Source: Rhodopseudomonas rhenobacensis | Lineage (GTDB): Bacteria > Pseudomonadota > Alphaproteobacteria > Rhizobiales > Xanthobacteraceae | Length of the DNA stretch: 64,000 nucleotides | Direction of reading: 5' to 3' | NCBI RefSeq assembly: GCF_014203125.1 | Contig: NZ_JACHIH010000006.1 | Location: 86,228 to 150,227 of the forward strand | Shown here: in pieces, positions 39,448 through 49,498 of the stretch | Layout of the letters: each line of letters opens with the position of its first letter | Numbering within the stretch: position 1 is the stretch's first letter | Notes under the pieces: model-generated | What the model was told of the DNA's origin: nothing | The model's input: only the letters and a program-made list of their open reading frames with translations | Databases searched by the model: none | Made by a program: the position numbers and the translations under genes

Positions 39448-41742
39448 ATGCTGTCCAGCTCACCCGCCGGCACTCGCCGCGTTCTCCTTACGACCAGTGC
39501 CATCCTGTCGCCCGGTTTCGCCGTGCTGCTGTCCAGCGGTTTGCTGGCGGTGGCCGCCGCGCCGGCCGCGGCGCAGACTGCCGTCTCGATGCCGACCATC
39601 GTGGTTGAGGGCACCAAACCGAAGCCCAACCGGCAGGCGCAGCGCTCCGCCGCGCCGCGTCGCACCGCCGTCGCGCCCGCACCCGCGCCGGTCCCCGAAG
39701 GCCCGGTGGTGCCGGCCGACAGCACGACGATTTCCGCCGCCACGGCGACGTCGCGCAGCCTCTCCACCAGCGACTCGGCGGCGCTGATCGCCGATATCCC
39801 GGGCGGGGCGGCCTGGGGCGCCGGCGGGGTCTCCAGCCTGCCGGCGATCAACGGGCTCGGCGCCGACCGCGTCCAGGTCGCGATCAACTCGATGCTGATC
39901 AGCCCGGCCTGCCCGAACGAGATGAATCCGCCGTTGTCCTTCGTCAATCCGACCATGATCGCCAAGATGCGGGCCTATCTCGGCGTGGCGCCGGTCAGCG
40001 TCGGCGGCGATTACATCGGCGCCCGGATCGACGTCACCACCGCGCCGCCGCTGTTCGCCAAGGGCCCGGGCTGGCTGACCACCGGGCAGGTGTCCGGCTT
40101 CTTCCGCAGCAACGGCACCGGCTACGGCGTCGACGCCATCGCCACCGTCGCCAACGCCGACACCAGCGTCACCTACACCGGCGGCTGGGCCAAGGCGTCC
40201 GACTACAAGGCCGGCGACGGCACCAGGATCAAATCGACGCTGTACGAGATCCAGAACCACGCGCTCAGCATTTCCAAGCGGACGTTCGGAAACCTGTTCA
40301 CCGTGCAGGTCGGCGGCCAGTTCATCCCGTACCAGGGCTACGTCAACCAGTACATGGACATGGTCTACAACCAGAGCGCCTTCATCAACGGCCGCTACGA
40401 GGGCGTGTTCGACTGGGGCCAGCTCGAAGCCTCGGGCTTCTATCACCAGGTGCAGCACACCATGGGCTTCATCGCCCCGGACAAGACCGGCTCGATGCCG
40501 ATGGACACCAAGGCCAGCGACGCCGGTTACAAGCTGAAGGCGACGCTCGCGCTGTCCGGCCACGATCTGCTGCGGGTCGGCAACGAATTCTATCACAATA
40601 AGCTCGACGATTGGTGGGACCCGGTCGCCGGCTCATCCATGATGGGGCCGAACACCTTCATCGGCATCAACGGCGGCCAGCGCAGCCGGCTCGGCAGCTT
40701 CGTCGAGTGGGAGCGACATTGGGACCGCGAATGGACGACGCTGGTCGGTCTGCGCAACGACATGGTGTGGAGCGACACCGGCGACGTGCAGGGCTACAAC
40801 GCGATGATGTACGGCGCCGACGCGGCGGCGTTCAATGCCCGCGATCACGCCAGGACCGACGTCAATTTCGACGGCTCAGCGCTGCTGCGCTATGAGCCGG
40901 GCTTGACCAGCCAGTTCGAGCTCGGCTTCGCCCGCAAGACCCGCTCGCCCAATCTGTACGAGCGCTACGCCTGGTCGAGCTCGGCGATGGCGATGAAGAT
41001 GATCGGCTGGTTCGGCGACGGCAACGGCTATGTCGGCAATCTCGATCTGGTGCCGGAAAAGGCCCACACCGCGAGCTTCACCGCGGCCTGGCACGATCCG
41101 GCGCAGAAGCTGTGGGAGGTCCGGGTCACGCCGTATTACAGCTATGTGCAGGACTATATCGACGTCGATCGCTGCGCGACGCGCGCCGGCTCGTCGACCT
41201 GCACCGCGGCCAATCTGACCAAGACCAACGACTTCGTCTATCTGCAATTCGCCAATCACGACGCCTATCTGTACGGCGTCAATCTCGACGGCAAGCTGCA
41301 GGTCTGGGACGGCCCGGTGTACGGTCGCGGCGTGTTGCGCGGCCAGCTCGGCTACGTCCGCGGCCAGCGCACCGACGGCGTCAATCTCTATCATGTGATG
41401 CCGATCAACGCCAAGCTGGCGCTCGACCACACGCTCGGCAACTGGACTAACAGCGTCGAGCTGCAGCTGGTCGGCGCCAAGGACGACGTCAGCCAGGTTC
41501 ACAACGAATTGACCACGCCGGCCTACGCGCTGGTCAATCTGCGCACCGGCTATCAGTGGGACGCGGTGCGGGTCGATCTCGGCGTCGACAACCTGTTCAA
41601 CACCAACTACTACCTGCCGCTCGGCGGCGCCGATCTGGTGGATTACAAGGTGGTGTCGATGATGGGGTCGTCGACCGCCTACGGCTACAACGTGGCGGGG
41701 CCGGGGCGTTCGCTCAACGCAAGGCTGACCGTCAAATTCTGA
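39448..41742 (+). CDS. TonB-dependent copper receptor (OprC/NosA-type)
   Basis: A 764-residue outer-membrane receptor. A signal peptide ends near residue 43 (AAAQTA), followed by a Pro/Ala-rich linker, a plug (about 105-215) and a 22-strand barrel ending 'LNARLTVKF' with a terminal Phe. The plug motif 'CPNEMNPPLSF' (Cys155, Met159) is the CxxxM copper site of OprC/NosA, which take up copper and can be needed for nitrous-oxide reductase. It lies 173 bp after the DUF2946 gene. No energising TonB or Fur/Cu-box motif is obvious upstream. Confidence 0.88.
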   Translation: MLSSSPAGTRRVLLTTSAILSPGFAVLLSSGLLAVAAAPAAAQTAVSMPTIVVEGTKPKPNRQAQRSAAPRRTAVAPAPAPVPEGPVVPADSTTISAATATSRSLSTSDSAALIADIPGGAAWGAGGVSSLPAINGLGADRVQVAINSMLISPACPNEMNPPLSFVNPTMIAKMRAYLGVAPVSVGGDYIGARIDVTTAPPLFAKGPGWLTTGQVSGFFRSNGTGYGVDAIATVANADTSVTYTGGWAKASDYKAGDGTRIKSTLYEIQNHALSISKRTFGNLFTVQVGGQFIPYQGYVNQYMDMVYNQSAFINGRYEGVFDWGQLEASGFYHQVQHTMGFIAPDKTGSMPMDTKASDAGYKLKATLALSGHDLLRVGNEFYHNKLDDWWDPVAGSSMMGPNTFIGINGGQRSRLGSFVEWERHWDREWTTLVGLRNDMVWSDTGDVQGYNAMMYGADAAAFNARDHARTDVNFDGSALLRYEPGLTSQFELGFARKTRSPNLYERYAWSSSAMAMKMIGWFGDGNGYVGNLDLVPEKAHTASFTAAWHDPAQKLWEVRVTPYYSYVQDYIDVDRCATRAGSSTCTAANLTKTNDFVYLQFANHDAYLYGVNLDGKLQVWDGPVYGRGVLRGQLGYVRGQRTDGVNLYHVMPINAKLALDHTLGNWTNSVELQLVGAKDDVSQVHNELTTPAYALVNLRTGYQWDAVRVDLGVDNLFNTNYYLPLGGADLVDYKVVSMMGSSTAYGYNVAGPGRSLNARLTVKF

Positions 41743-41925
41743 GCGACAGCAGCCCTCTCGCCGTCGCGCCGCACCGGAAAATCCAGCTGCGGCGCGGCGG
41801 CGTCGCGTCGCGCCGTCCGCGGGCCGGAATAGGCTGTCGCGCGGCCGATCGGCGCGCGGGGACATTGAGACTGGCGCCGTTCCGCGAGTCCGGCTATTGC
41901 TCCGCAAAGAGGAGCAAAACCAACG

Positions 41926-43002
41926 ATGGCCCATCCGATTCAGGAAGTTCTGCAAGCCTTTTCCCAAGGTGAGATCGTCGTCGTCACCGATGACGACGAC
42001 CGCGAAGGCGAGGGCGATCTGATCGTCGCGGCGTCGTTCTGCACCGCCGAGAAGATGGCCTTCATCATCCGCCACACCTCCGGCATCGTCTGCGCGCCGA
42101 TCACCGTGGAAGACGCCCGCCGGCTGCGGCTCGATCCGATGGTGTCGAACAATGATTCCAATCACACCACCGCCTTCACGGTGTCGATCGACTACAAGCC
42201 CGACAACGGCACCGGCATCTCCGCCGACGAACGCGCCTCGTGCTGCCGGGCGCTGGCCAATCCGAACGCCGGCGCCAATGATTTCGCCCGCCCCGGCCAC
42301 ATCTTCCCGCTGATCGCCCGTGAGGGCGGCGTGCTGCTGCGCTCCGGCCATACCGAGGCCGCGGTCGATCTGTGCAAGCTCGCAGGGCTCCCCGCGGTCG
42401 GCGTCATTTCGGAATTGATGAACGACGACGGCACCGTGATGAAGGGCGAGCAGGTCGTCAAATTCGCCGCCTTGCACAACATCAAGCACGTCACCATCGC
42501 CGACCTGATCGCGCATCGCCAGGCCCGCGAAAAGCTGATCGAGCGGGTCTCCAGCTTCACCATGGAGACCCCGATCGGACCGATGCAGGGCTACGCCTAT
42601 CGCTCGCCGTTCGAGTCCATCGCGCATATCGCGCTGATCTATAAGGGCATCGGCGACGGCAAGAACGTGCTGACCCGGTTCCACAAGCCGAACATCCTGA
42701 AAGAGATGTTCTCCGGGCCGCGGCGGATGCAGGCGGTGCTGGATCATTTCAAGGCGAACGGCTCCGGCGTATTGGTCTATCTGCGCGACGGCGCCGCCGG
42801 CGTCCCGGTGGAGCCGATCGACGAGCCGCAATCCGCGGAGGCCGACCGCCACAAGCAATGGCGCGAGATCGGCGTCGGCGCGCAGATCCTGCGCGATCTC
42901 GGCGTCTCCTCGATCCGCCACCTGACGTCGTCGCAGCACGACTACAAGGGGCTGTCGGGCTTCGGCATCGAGATCGTCTCCAACGAGCGGCTTGAAGGCT
43001 AG
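41926..43002 (+). CDS. ribB: 3,4-dihydroxy-2-butanone 4-phosphate synthase with degenerate GTP-cyclohydrolase-like C-terminus
   Basis: A 358-residue protein. Residues about 5-205 are RibB ('VTDDDDREGEGDLIVAA', 'GHIFPLIAREGGV', 'RSGHTEAAVDL', 'GVISELMNDDGTVMK'), which converts ribulose 5-phosphate to DHBP and formate in riboflavin synthesis. The rest is like RibA, but the zinc-binding region of GTP cyclohydrolase II ('HSECLTGD...RCDCG') is replaced by 'RFHKPNILKEMFSGPRRMQA', so no Zn cysteines remain. Only the RibB step is likely active. No FMN riboswitch lies upstream. Confidence 0.88.
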   Translation: MAHPIQEVLQAFSQGEIVVVTDDDDREGEGDLIVAASFCTAEKMAFIIRHTSGIVCAPITVEDARRLRLDPMVSNNDSNHTTAFTVSIDYKPDNGTGISADERASCCRALANPNAGANDFARPGHIFPLIAREGGVLLRSGHTEAAVDLCKLAGLPAVGVISELMNDDGTVMKGEQVVKFAALHNIKHVTIADLIAHRQAREKLIERVSSFTMETPIGPMQGYAYRSPFESIAHIALIYKGIGDGKNVLTRFHKPNILKEMFSGPRRMQAVLDHFKANGSGVLVYLRDGAAGVPVEPIDEPQSAEADRHKQWREIGVGAQILRDLGVSSIRHLTSSQHDYKGLSGFGIEIVSNERLEG

Positions 43003-43071
43003 TTCTTGAGCAACTAACCTGCCGCTGCCGCATTTCCTCTTCGGGAGCGTCGCCTTGTGAAAGGAATTTCG

Positions 43072-44286
43072 ATGAGCGTCCGTCCGCAGTCCAAGGACAA
43101 GCCGGCTCCGGTGAATTTCCAGTGGGACGATCCGTTCCTGCTGGAAGACCAGCTCACCGAAGACGAGCGCATGATCCGCGACACCGCGCGCGCCTACGCG
43201 CAGGACAAGCTGTTGCCGCGCGTCGCTTCGGCCTATCTCGAAGAGCGCACCGATCGCGAGATATTCCACGAGATGGGAGAACTCGGACTGATCGGCATCA
43301 CGCTGCCGGAAGACTACGGCTGCGCCAATGCCAGCTACGTGGCTTATGGGCTGGTGGCGCGCGAAATCGAGCGGGTGGATTCCGGCTATCGCTCGATGAA
43401 TAGCGTGCAGTCGTCGCTGGTGATGCATCCGATCTACGCCTATGGCGACGAGAACCAGCGCAAGAAATATCTGCCCAAGCTCGCCTCCGGCGAGTGGGTC
43501 GGCTGCTTCGGCTTGACCGAGCCCGACGCCGGCTCCGATCCCGGCGGCATGAAGACCCGCGCCGAGAAGGTGTCCGACGGCTACCGGCTGACCGGCACCA
43601 AGATGTGGATTTCCAACGCGCCGATCGCCGACGTGTTCGTGGTGTGGGCGAAGTCGCCCGAGCACAACAACCAGATCCGCGGCTTCATCTTAGAGAAGGG
43701 CATGAAGGGGCTGTCGGCGCCGAAGATCGGCGGCAAGCTGTCGTTGCGCGCCTCGATCACCGGCGAGATCGTGATGGACGGCGTGGTGGTGGGCGAGGAG
43801 GCGCTGCTGCCGAATGTGGCTGGCCTCAAAGGCCCGTTCGGCTGCCTCAACCGCGCCCGCTACGGCATTTCCTGGGGGGTGATGGGCGCCGCCGAGGACT
43901 GCATGGCGCGCGCCCGGCAATACACGCTCGACCGCAAGCAGTTCAACCGGCCGCTGGCGGCGACGCAACTGGTGCAGAAGAAGCTCGCCGACATGCAGAC
44001 CGAGATCGCGCTCGGGCTGCAAGGCTCGCTCCGCGTCGGCCGGTTGATGGACGAAGGCAAGATGGCGCCGGAGATGATCTCGATCGTCAAGCGCAACAAT
44101 TGCGGCAAGGCGCTCGACATCGCCCGGATGGCGCGCGACATGCACGGCGGCAACGGCATCCAGATCGAGTACCACGTGATGCGCCACGCCCAGAACCTCG
44201 AGACGGTGAACACCTACGAGGGCACCCACGACGTCCACGCGCTGATCCTCGGCCGCGCCATCACCGGGATCCAGGCGTTCAGCTGA
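43072..44286 (+). CDS. gcdH: glutaryl-CoA dehydrogenase
   Basis: A 404-residue acyl-CoA dehydrogenase with the glutaryl-CoA signatures '[19 protein letters not shown]', '[14 protein letters not shown]' and '[20 protein letters not shown]', the last holding the catalytic Glu. It oxidises and decarboxylates glutaryl-CoA to crotonyl-CoA in Lys/Trp and benzoate-type aromatic breakdown, using FAD and ETF. ATG 43072 is chosen because AAAGGA lies 6 bases upstream; the GTG at 43057 lacks an RBS. Confidence 0.93.
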   Translation: MSVRPQSKDKPAPVNFQWDDPFLLEDQLTEDERMIRDTARAYAQDKLLPRVASAYLEERTDREIFHEMGELGLIGITLPEDYGCANASYVAYGLVAREIERVDSGYRSMNSVQSSLVMHPIYAYGDENQRKKYLPKLASGEWVGCFGLTEPDAGSDPGGMKTRAEKVSDGYRLTGTKMWISNAPIADVFVVWAKSPEHNNQIRGFILEKGMKGLSAPKIGGKLSLRASITGEIVMDGVVVGEEALLPNVAGLKGPFGCLNRARYGISWGVMGAAEDCMARARQYTLDRKQFNRPLAATQLVQKKLADMQTEIALGLQGSLRVGRLMDEGKMAPEMISIVKRNNCGKALDIARMARDMHGGNGIQIEYHVMRHAQNLETVNTYEGTHDVHALILGRAITGIQAFS

Positions 44287-44371
44287 CGCGCGTGTCCCGG
44301 ACGCGATGCCGCGCTCGCGCGGCGTCGCAGAGCCGGGACCGTTACGGAGAATTGCTTGGCCGTTTCAAGGT

Positions 44372-44494
44372 CGTCATTCCGGGATGCATCCCGGTCCGCG
44401 AAGCCGGGCCGGGGGCAGGCCCGGAATCCATACTCCCCGCGGTGGTTATGGATTCCGGGCTCGCTCGCCAACTGGCTCGCGCCCCGGAATGACG
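44372..44494. repeat. intergenic palindromic repeat, family A copy 2
   Basis: Bounded by CGTCATTCCGGGATG and CCCCGGAATGACG, with 'GGCCCGGAATCCATACTCC' and 'GTTATGGATTCCGGGC' as inner arms. A related C-type fragment precedes it at 44292-44345. It is the main content of the gap between gcdH and the MBL gene. Confidence 0.65.
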
Positions 44495-44532
44495 AACTTG
44501 GTTGTGGTTTAACGCGTGAGACAGGCCCCCGC

Positions 44533-45456
44533 ATGAGCGACAATGACGACGTCCCGTTCAACCGCGACTTTGCGCTGAAGCCCGGCGTGGTCGAGGAGGT
44601 GCGGCCGGGGCTGCGCCGAATCCTGTGCAACAATCCCTCGCCGTTCACCTTCACCGGCACGGTGAGCTACATCGTCGGCCGCGGGCGCGTCGCGATCATC
44701 GATCCCGGCCCGGACAATGAGGCGCATGCGCAGGCGCTGCTCGACGCGGTGCGCGGCGAGACCGTCAGCCACATCGTCGTCACCCACACCCACAAGGACC
44801 ATTCGCCGAACACCCCGCGCTTGAAAATGGCGACCGGCGCCACGGTCTACGCCGAAGGCGCGCACCGCGCCTCGCGGCCGTATTACGACAGCGAATCCAT
44901 TTCCACGGAGTCCGGCGCCGACCGCGACTTTTGCCCCGACGTGATGCTGCGCGATGGCGACGTGGTCGAAGGCGACGGCTGGACGCTGGAGACGGTGGCG
45001 ACGCCGGGCCACACCGCCAATCACCTGGCGTTCGCCTGGCGCGAACAGAATGCCAGCTTCGTCGGCGATCACGTGATGGGCTGGTCGACCTCGATCGTGG
45101 CGCCGCCGGACGGCGCGATGCCGGACTACATGGCCTCGCTGCACAAGCTCGCGGCGCGCCCCGAGCAGATGTATTTCTCCGGCCACGGCGAGGCGATCCC
45201 GCAAGGCCCGCGCTACGTCCGCTTCCTGATCCGGCATCGCCAGGCCCGCGAGCAATCCATCCTGCATCGGCTGCACAAGGGCGAGGCCGATATCCCGACG
45301 CTGGTGCGCGCGATCTATATCGGCATCGACCCGCGGCTCGCCGGCGCCGCCGGCTATTCGGTGCTGGCGCATCTGGAAGACCTGGTCGATCGCGGCGTGG
45401 TCGCCACCGACGGCGATCCGTTGATCGGTGGCAGCTATCGGATGGCGAGGCCGTAG
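44533..45456 (+). CDS. MBL-fold metallo-hydrolase (LACTB2-like)
   Basis: A 307-residue metallo-beta-lactamase fold protein. The metal motif is 'THTHKDHS' (HxHxDH-like), with 'GHTANH', 'GDHVMG' and 'SGHGEAI' supplying later ligands. The last 60 residues look like a small winged-helix tail as in LACTB2/glyoxalase-II-like proteins. Substrate is unknown; hydrolysis of thioesters, glyoxalase products or RNA is possible. It follows gcdH but the repeat between them makes an operon doubtful. Confidence 0.85.
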   Translation: MSDNDDVPFNRDFALKPGVVEEVRPGLRRILCNNPSPFTFTGTVSYIVGRGRVAIIDPGPDNEAHAQALLDAVRGETVSHIVVTHTHKDHSPNTPRLKMATGATVYAEGAHRASRPYYDSESISTESGADRDFCPDVMLRDGDVVEGDGWTLETVATPGHTANHLAFAWREQNASFVGDHVMGWSTSIVAPPDGAMPDYMASLHKLAARPEQMYFSGHGEAIPQGPRYVRFLIRHRQAREQSILHRLHKGEADIPTLVRAIYIGIDPRLAGAAGYSVLAHLEDLVDRGVVATDGDPLIGGSYRMARP

Positions 45457-45555
45457 CGTCGCAGCGCCAAGCTGTTGCGTGGAGATGTGAGCGGCGGGAG
45501 CGAGTAGGGGGGAAGACGCGTTGGTTCGGATCGACGCGCCCAACCAACAACAAGC

Positions 45556-45674
45556 CGTCATCCCGGGGCACGAGCAGCGATAGCTGCGAGTGAACCCGGG
45601 ATCCAGTAATCACTGCCCTGGAATACTGGATTCCGGGTTCGCTCGGCCTGCGGCCTCGCGCCCCGGAATGACGG
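45556..45674. repeat. intergenic palindromic repeat, family A copy 3
   Basis: Bounded by CGTCATCCCGGGG and CCCCGGAATGACGG, with inner arms CCAGTAATCACTGCCCTGG and GGAATACTGGATTCC. It fills the gap between the MBL gene and the DUF1499 gene, which converge here. Confidence 0.65.
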
Positions 45675-45739
45675 CAGTGTTCGTGTTTGACGCTTGGTTG
45701 AAGCCACGATTGCGGCAGTCATGCCGCCTCGCGCCCTCG

Positions 45740-46579
45740 CTACTTCTTCCCCTTCACCACGCCCGTTGCGGGCGCCGGCTTCTTCGCCAAGGCGGCGTTG
45801 TCGGCGGCGGTGTTGATGTCGGCGATCAGCTTGCTGATGCGCGCTGCGTTGCTGCCGAGGTCGCTTTCGAAATAGCGCGACGAGGAGCGGATATCGACCC
45901 GCGCGCCGTCGCCGTCCGGCAGCACCCGGATCGCGACGTCCTCGCGAAACCCCATGATCAGCGTGCGCGCCACCGCCTCGATCTTGCCTTCGCGGCGCGG
46001 CGGCTGCGGCGCGCGGGCGTCGACGATCCGCCATTTGCGCTTGGTGACCAGTTCCAGCGTGAGGTCGTAGGCCTTCTGCACCGGCACATCGAGCTGCACG
46101 GTTTCGATCTCCGGCCAGGCGGCGCGCTGCTGCTCGGCGGAATACAGTCCGGCATAGACCGCGGTGTTGGCGCCGTCGCCGAGCCGGAGCCGCGCCAAAG
46201 CCTCGAATTTCGGCGGGTCGATCGAATCGGTGGTGATGTCGTGGATCGGCGGCAATTTACGATATTGCAGCCCGAGATAGGCCGGGTAGGCGAGGATCGC
46301 CACGTCGATCGCCAGCGCCAGCAGGATCGCGCTCATGCCGCGCGAGCCGTTCTGCCAGATCGCCACGAAGCCGGCGAGCGCCACCAGGATCGACAGCCCG
46401 GCGATGCCGAGCGCTGCGAAAAATGCCGCCAGCGCCGGCTTCACTTCGAGAAAGCCGAATCGCACGATGCCGATCGAGGTCAGCGTCGCGACCGCGGAAA
46501 ACACCGCCAGCCGCCGCGCCCACAGCGCGAGGTTGGACACCGGCTCCGTTTGATACGGCGCGGAAAACCTGCGGGCCAT
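45740..46579 (-). CDS. DUF1499 family membrane protein
   Basis: A 279-residue protein. Three or four membrane helices (about 20-110, e.g. 'LAAFFAALGIAGLSILVALAGFV') are followed by a soluble DUF1499 domain (about 130-270): 'EIETVQLDVPVQKAYDL', 'KRKWRIVDARAPQPP' and 'RVDIRSSSRY'. ATG 46579 is used; a GTG 14 codons upstream is possible but without a better RBS. Function unknown; DUF1499 proteins are conserved in alphaproteobacteria. Confidence 0.75.
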   Translation of the reverse strand: MARRFSAPYQTEPVSNLALWARRLAVFSAVATLTSIGIVRFGFLEVKPALAAFFAALGIAGLSILVALAGFVAIWQNGSRGMSAILLALAIDVAILAYPAYLGLQYRKLPPIHDITTDSIDPPKFEALARLRLGDGANTAVYAGLYSAEQQRAAWPEIETVQLDVPVQKAYDLTLELVTKRKWRIVDARAPQPPRREGKIEAVARTLIMGFREDVAIRVLPDGDGARVDIRSSSRYFESDLGSNAARISKLIADINTAADNAALAKKPAPATGVVKGKK

Positions 46580-46738
46580 GGGCGGAATGTCTGCCGGTTG
46601 GGAGGCGCGGCCGCCGAGCACCGACCGCCGTGAACCCGTTTGAGACCATGCTCGGAGGCGAAATTCAAGCCTCGAATTCGCACCGCGGCTTCTTCACCTC
46701 TCCCGTTTTGTCTCGAGGAGAGGTGAAGCAAGGTCCCT

Positions 46739-48367
46739 TCACGCCGCGGCGGTCGGCAGTTTGTAGTTGGAGAACTGATCGCGCAGCGCGGTCTTCAGGA
46801 TCTTGCCGGTGGCGGTGTGCGGGATCGCCTCGATGAAGATCACGTCGTCGGGCATCCACCATTTGGCGATCTTGCCGTCCATGTAGTGCAGGATCTCGTC
46901 GCGGGTCGCGGTCTCGTCCGGCTTGAGCTGGCAGATCAGCAGCGGCCGCTCGTCCCACTTCGGATGATAGACGCCGATCACCGCGGCCTCCGCCACCTTG
47001 GGATGGCCGACCGCGAGGTTTTCCAGATCGATCGAGGAGATCCACTCGCCGCCCGACTTGATCACGTCCTTGGAGCGGTCGGTGATCCGCATGTAGCCGT
47101 AGCCGTCGATAGTGGCGACGTCGCCGGTGTCGAAAAAGCCCTCCTTGTCGAGGATCTCGTCCTTGACCCGGAAATACGCCGCCGACACCGCAGGCCCGCT
47201 GACCTTGAGCCGGCCGAAGGTCTTGCCGTCCCAGGGCTGCGCGTGGCCGGCGTCGTCGGTGATCTTCATCTCGACCATGAACGGCGGATAGCCCTGGGTC
47301 TGCAGGATGTCGAGCTTCTGTTCGGCGTCGAGCGAGGTGAATTGCGGCTGCAGCGAGCACACCGTGCCGAGCGGGCTCATCTCGGTCATGCCCCAGGCGT
47401 GGCGCGGCTCGATCCCCATGTCGGAGAACGCCTTGATCATCGCCCGCGGCATCGCCGAGCCGCCGCACACCACGGTCTTGAGATGCGGCAGCTTGAGCTT
47501 GGTCTTCTCCATGTATTGCAGCAGCATCAGCCACACCGTCGGCACGCCTGCGGTGTGGGTGACCTTCTCGGTGTCGAGCAGCTCGTAGACCGAGGCGCCG
47601 TCGAGCTTCGGCCCCGGCAGCACCAGCTTGGTGCCCATCGACGGCGCCGAGAATGCGATGCCCCAGCTGTTGGCGTGGAACAGCGGCACCACCGGCAGCA
47701 TTGTGTCCTTGGCGGTGGTGCCGAGCGCGTCGCCGTTATTGGCCATCAAGGCGTGCAGCACGTTGGAGCGATGCGAATACAGAACGCCCTTCGGATCGCC
47801 GGTGGTGCCCGAGGTGTAGCACATCGCCGCGGCGGTGTTCTCGTCGAACCGCAGCCACTTGAAGTCGCCGTCGGCTTCGGCGATCCAATCCTCGTAACAC
47901 ACCGCATCCTTCAGCGTGGTCTGCGGCATGTGGGCTTTGTCGGTCAGGATGATGTAGCGCTCGACGCTCGGCAATTGCGCGGCGATCTTTTCCAGCACCG
48001 GCACGAAGCTGAGGTCGGTCATGATCACGCGGTCTTCGGCGTGATTGACGATCCAGGCGATCTGATCGGGAAACAACCGGGGGTTGACGGTGTGGCAGAT
48101 CGCGCCGATACCCATGATCCCGTACCAAGCTTCCAGATGTCGCCAGGTGTTCCAGGCGATGGTGGCGACGCGGTCGCCGAGCTTGATGCCGTCGCGGTCG
48201 AGCCGCTGCGCGACTTTCAGCGCGCGCTGCCGTATTTCGGCGTAATTGGTGCGGTGAATGGGACCCTCGACCGACCGTGTGACCATCTCGCGCTCACCGT
48301 GGATCATCGCCGCATGGTCGATGATCCGATGACACAGCAAAGGCCAGTCTTGCATCAAGCCGCGCAT
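46739..48367 (-). CDS. acyl-CoA synthetase (AlkK-like AMP-dependent ligase)
   Basis: A 542-residue ANL-family ligase. The AMP-binding P-loop '[16 protein letters not shown]' (about 183-198), '[12 protein letters not shown]', '[11 protein letters not shown]' and the C-terminal Lys in '[14 protein letters not shown]' are all present. Overall pattern resembles medium-chain acyl-CoA ligases of the AlkK type. It activates carboxylates for beta-oxidation; its exact substrate is unknown. It is divergent from the extensin-like gene. Confidence 0.9.
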   Translation of the reverse strand: MRGLMQDWPLLCHRIIDHAAMIHGEREMVTRSVEGPIHRTNYAEIRQRALKVAQRLDRDGIKLGDRVATIAWNTWRHLEAWYGIMGIGAICHTVNPRLFPDQIAWIVNHAEDRVIMTDLSFVPVLEKIAAQLPSVERYIILTDKAHMPQTTLKDAVCYEDWIAEADGDFKWLRFDENTAAAMCYTSGTTGDPKGVLYSHRSNVLHALMANNGDALGTTAKDTMLPVVPLFHANSWGIAFSAPSMGTKLVLPGPKLDGASVYELLDTEKVTHTAGVPTVWLMLLQYMEKTKLKLPHLKTVVCGGSAMPRAMIKAFSDMGIEPRHAWGMTEMSPLGTVCSLQPQFTSLDAEQKLDILQTQGYPPFMVEMKITDDAGHAQPWDGKTFGRLKVSGPAVSAAYFRVKDEILDKEGFFDTGDVATIDGYGYMRITDRSKDVIKSGGEWISSIDLENLAVGHPKVAEAAVIGVYHPKWDERPLLICQLKPDETATRDEILHYMDGKIAKWWMPDDVIFIEAIPHTATGKILKTALRDQFSNYKLPTAAA

Positions 48368-48430
48368 CGAAACGTTCCTCCTTCTTGTTATTCCTTTCGG
48401 ATTGGCAGCAACTTTAGCGCGGACAACGGC

Positions 48431-49453
48431 GTGAGCAAATGGGCTTGTCGGGCGAGGCGCCGCGGCGAAGCGTCCATGCTGACGCTGGCCGCAATGCTGG
48501 TGTTGTTATTTCCGGATGCCGGAATGGCGCGCGGCCAGGTGCCGTTGCCGAAGCCGCGCCCGGCGGAGGCGCCGGCCGCTGCCGCGCAGCCGTCCGCTGA
48601 GGAGGCCGAGCAACCAGCCGCGGAAGCCGCGGCGCCGCCGCCTCCACCCGCGGCAAAGCCGGCGCCGCAGCTCTCCGCTTGCCGGATGGCGTTGACCGAG
48701 CAGCTCGCGATCGCGCCGTCGATCCCCGACATCAAGGGCGCCGGCGGCTGCGGCGGCGAGGATCTGGTGCGGCTCGAAGCCGTGGTGCTGCCGGATCATA
48801 GCCGTGTCGCGGTGAAGCCGGCGGCGATCCTGCGCTGCGCGATGGCCAGCGAACTCACGCATTGGATTCGCGACGACATGGCGCCGCTGGCAGCAAAGCT
48901 CGGCAGCAAGCTCGCCGATCTGGACAATTTCGATTCGTTCGAATGCCGCGGCCGCAACCGGGTGGTCGGCGCCAAGCTCTCCGAACACGGCCGCGCCAAT
49001 GCGATCGACGTCCGCGGCCTCAAGCTCGCCAACGGCGCGATGATCTCGCTGACCGACCGCGCCGCGTCGCGCGAGGTGCGCGAGACCGTGCTGGCGTCGG
49101 TGTGCACGCGCTTCACCACCGTGCTGGGACCTGGCTCGGACTGGTACCACGAGGACCACATCCACCTCGATCTGGCGCAGCGCCGCGGCGGCTATCGGAT
49201 CTGTCAGTGGAATGTCTGGGATCCGTTGCCGGTGGTGGCGCCGCTGTTGCCGGCGGAACGGCCGGAGGAGGCGCCGCCGCGCGTGGTGGCGGCCAAGGCC
49301 GAGCAGGGCGCAGAGCCGCCGGCCGCGGCGCAGCAGCAGGAGGCGCAGCCGGCAGAGGCCGAGCAGCAGCCCGACGCTCAGCCGCAAGCCGCCGAACAGC
49401 CGAAGCCCGCCGGCCAGCCAACAAAAAAGCGCCGGGAGCACCGGCGCTTTTGA
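48431..49453 (+). CDS. secreted extensin-like protein
   Basis: A 340-residue protein with a signal peptide (hydrophobic 'MLTLAAMLVLLFPDAGMA' after a basic N-region), a Pro/Ala-rich linker and an extensin-like C-terminal domain (about 95-265) with several Cys and the motif 'GSDWYHEDHIHLDLA', which looks like a zinc metallopeptidase-type site. The C-terminal tail is Gln/Ala/Pro-rich. GTG 48431 gives basic N-region residues; ATG 48476 is an alternative. Possible cell-wall peptidase. The last codons form part of a terminator. Confidence 0.8.
   Translation: MSKWACRARRRGEASMLTLAAMLVLLFPDAGMARGQVPLPKPRPAEAPAAAAQPSAEEAEQPAAEAAAPPPPPAAKPAPQLSACRMALTEQLAIAPSIPDIKGAGGCGGEDLVRLEAVVLPDHSRVAVKPAAILRCAMASELTHWIRDDMAPLAAKLGSKLADLDNFDSFECRGRNRVVGAKLSEHGRANAIDVRGLKLANGAMISLTDRAASREVRETVLASVCTRFTTVLGPGSDWYHEDHIHLDLAQRRGGYRICQWNVWDPLPVVAPLLPAERPEEAPPRVVAAKAEQGAEPPAAAQQQEAQPAEAEQQPDAQPQAAEQPKPAGQPTKKRREHRRF
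49423..49451. terminator. bidirectional intrinsic terminator overlapping the extensin stop
   Basis: AAAAAA at 49423-49428, then GCGCCGG (49429-49435), loop GAGCA and CCGGCGC (49441-49447), then TTTT. It works on either strand and sits between the convergent extensin and L,D-transpeptidase genes. The stem is inside the coding region (encodes the basic C-terminus) and the T-run overlaps the TGA stop. Confidence 0.85.
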
Positions 49454-49498
49454 ATTCAACAGGCGTGCGGGCGAGGGCCCGCCGCTTCGGGTGCTGGA

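Noticed and set aside
41743..41925. Possible FMN riboswitch upstream of ribB
   Set aside because: None of the conserved RFN blocks (such as AGGATCTTCGGGGCAGGGTG) is present.
40876..43665. 929-residue minus-strand ORF
   Set aside because: Antisense to the copper receptor, ribB and gcdH, which have clear family motifs.
46817..48430. Long plus-strand ORF upstream of the extensin gene
   Set aside because: It is antisense to the acyl-CoA synthetase; the coding region begins at the signal peptide near 48431.
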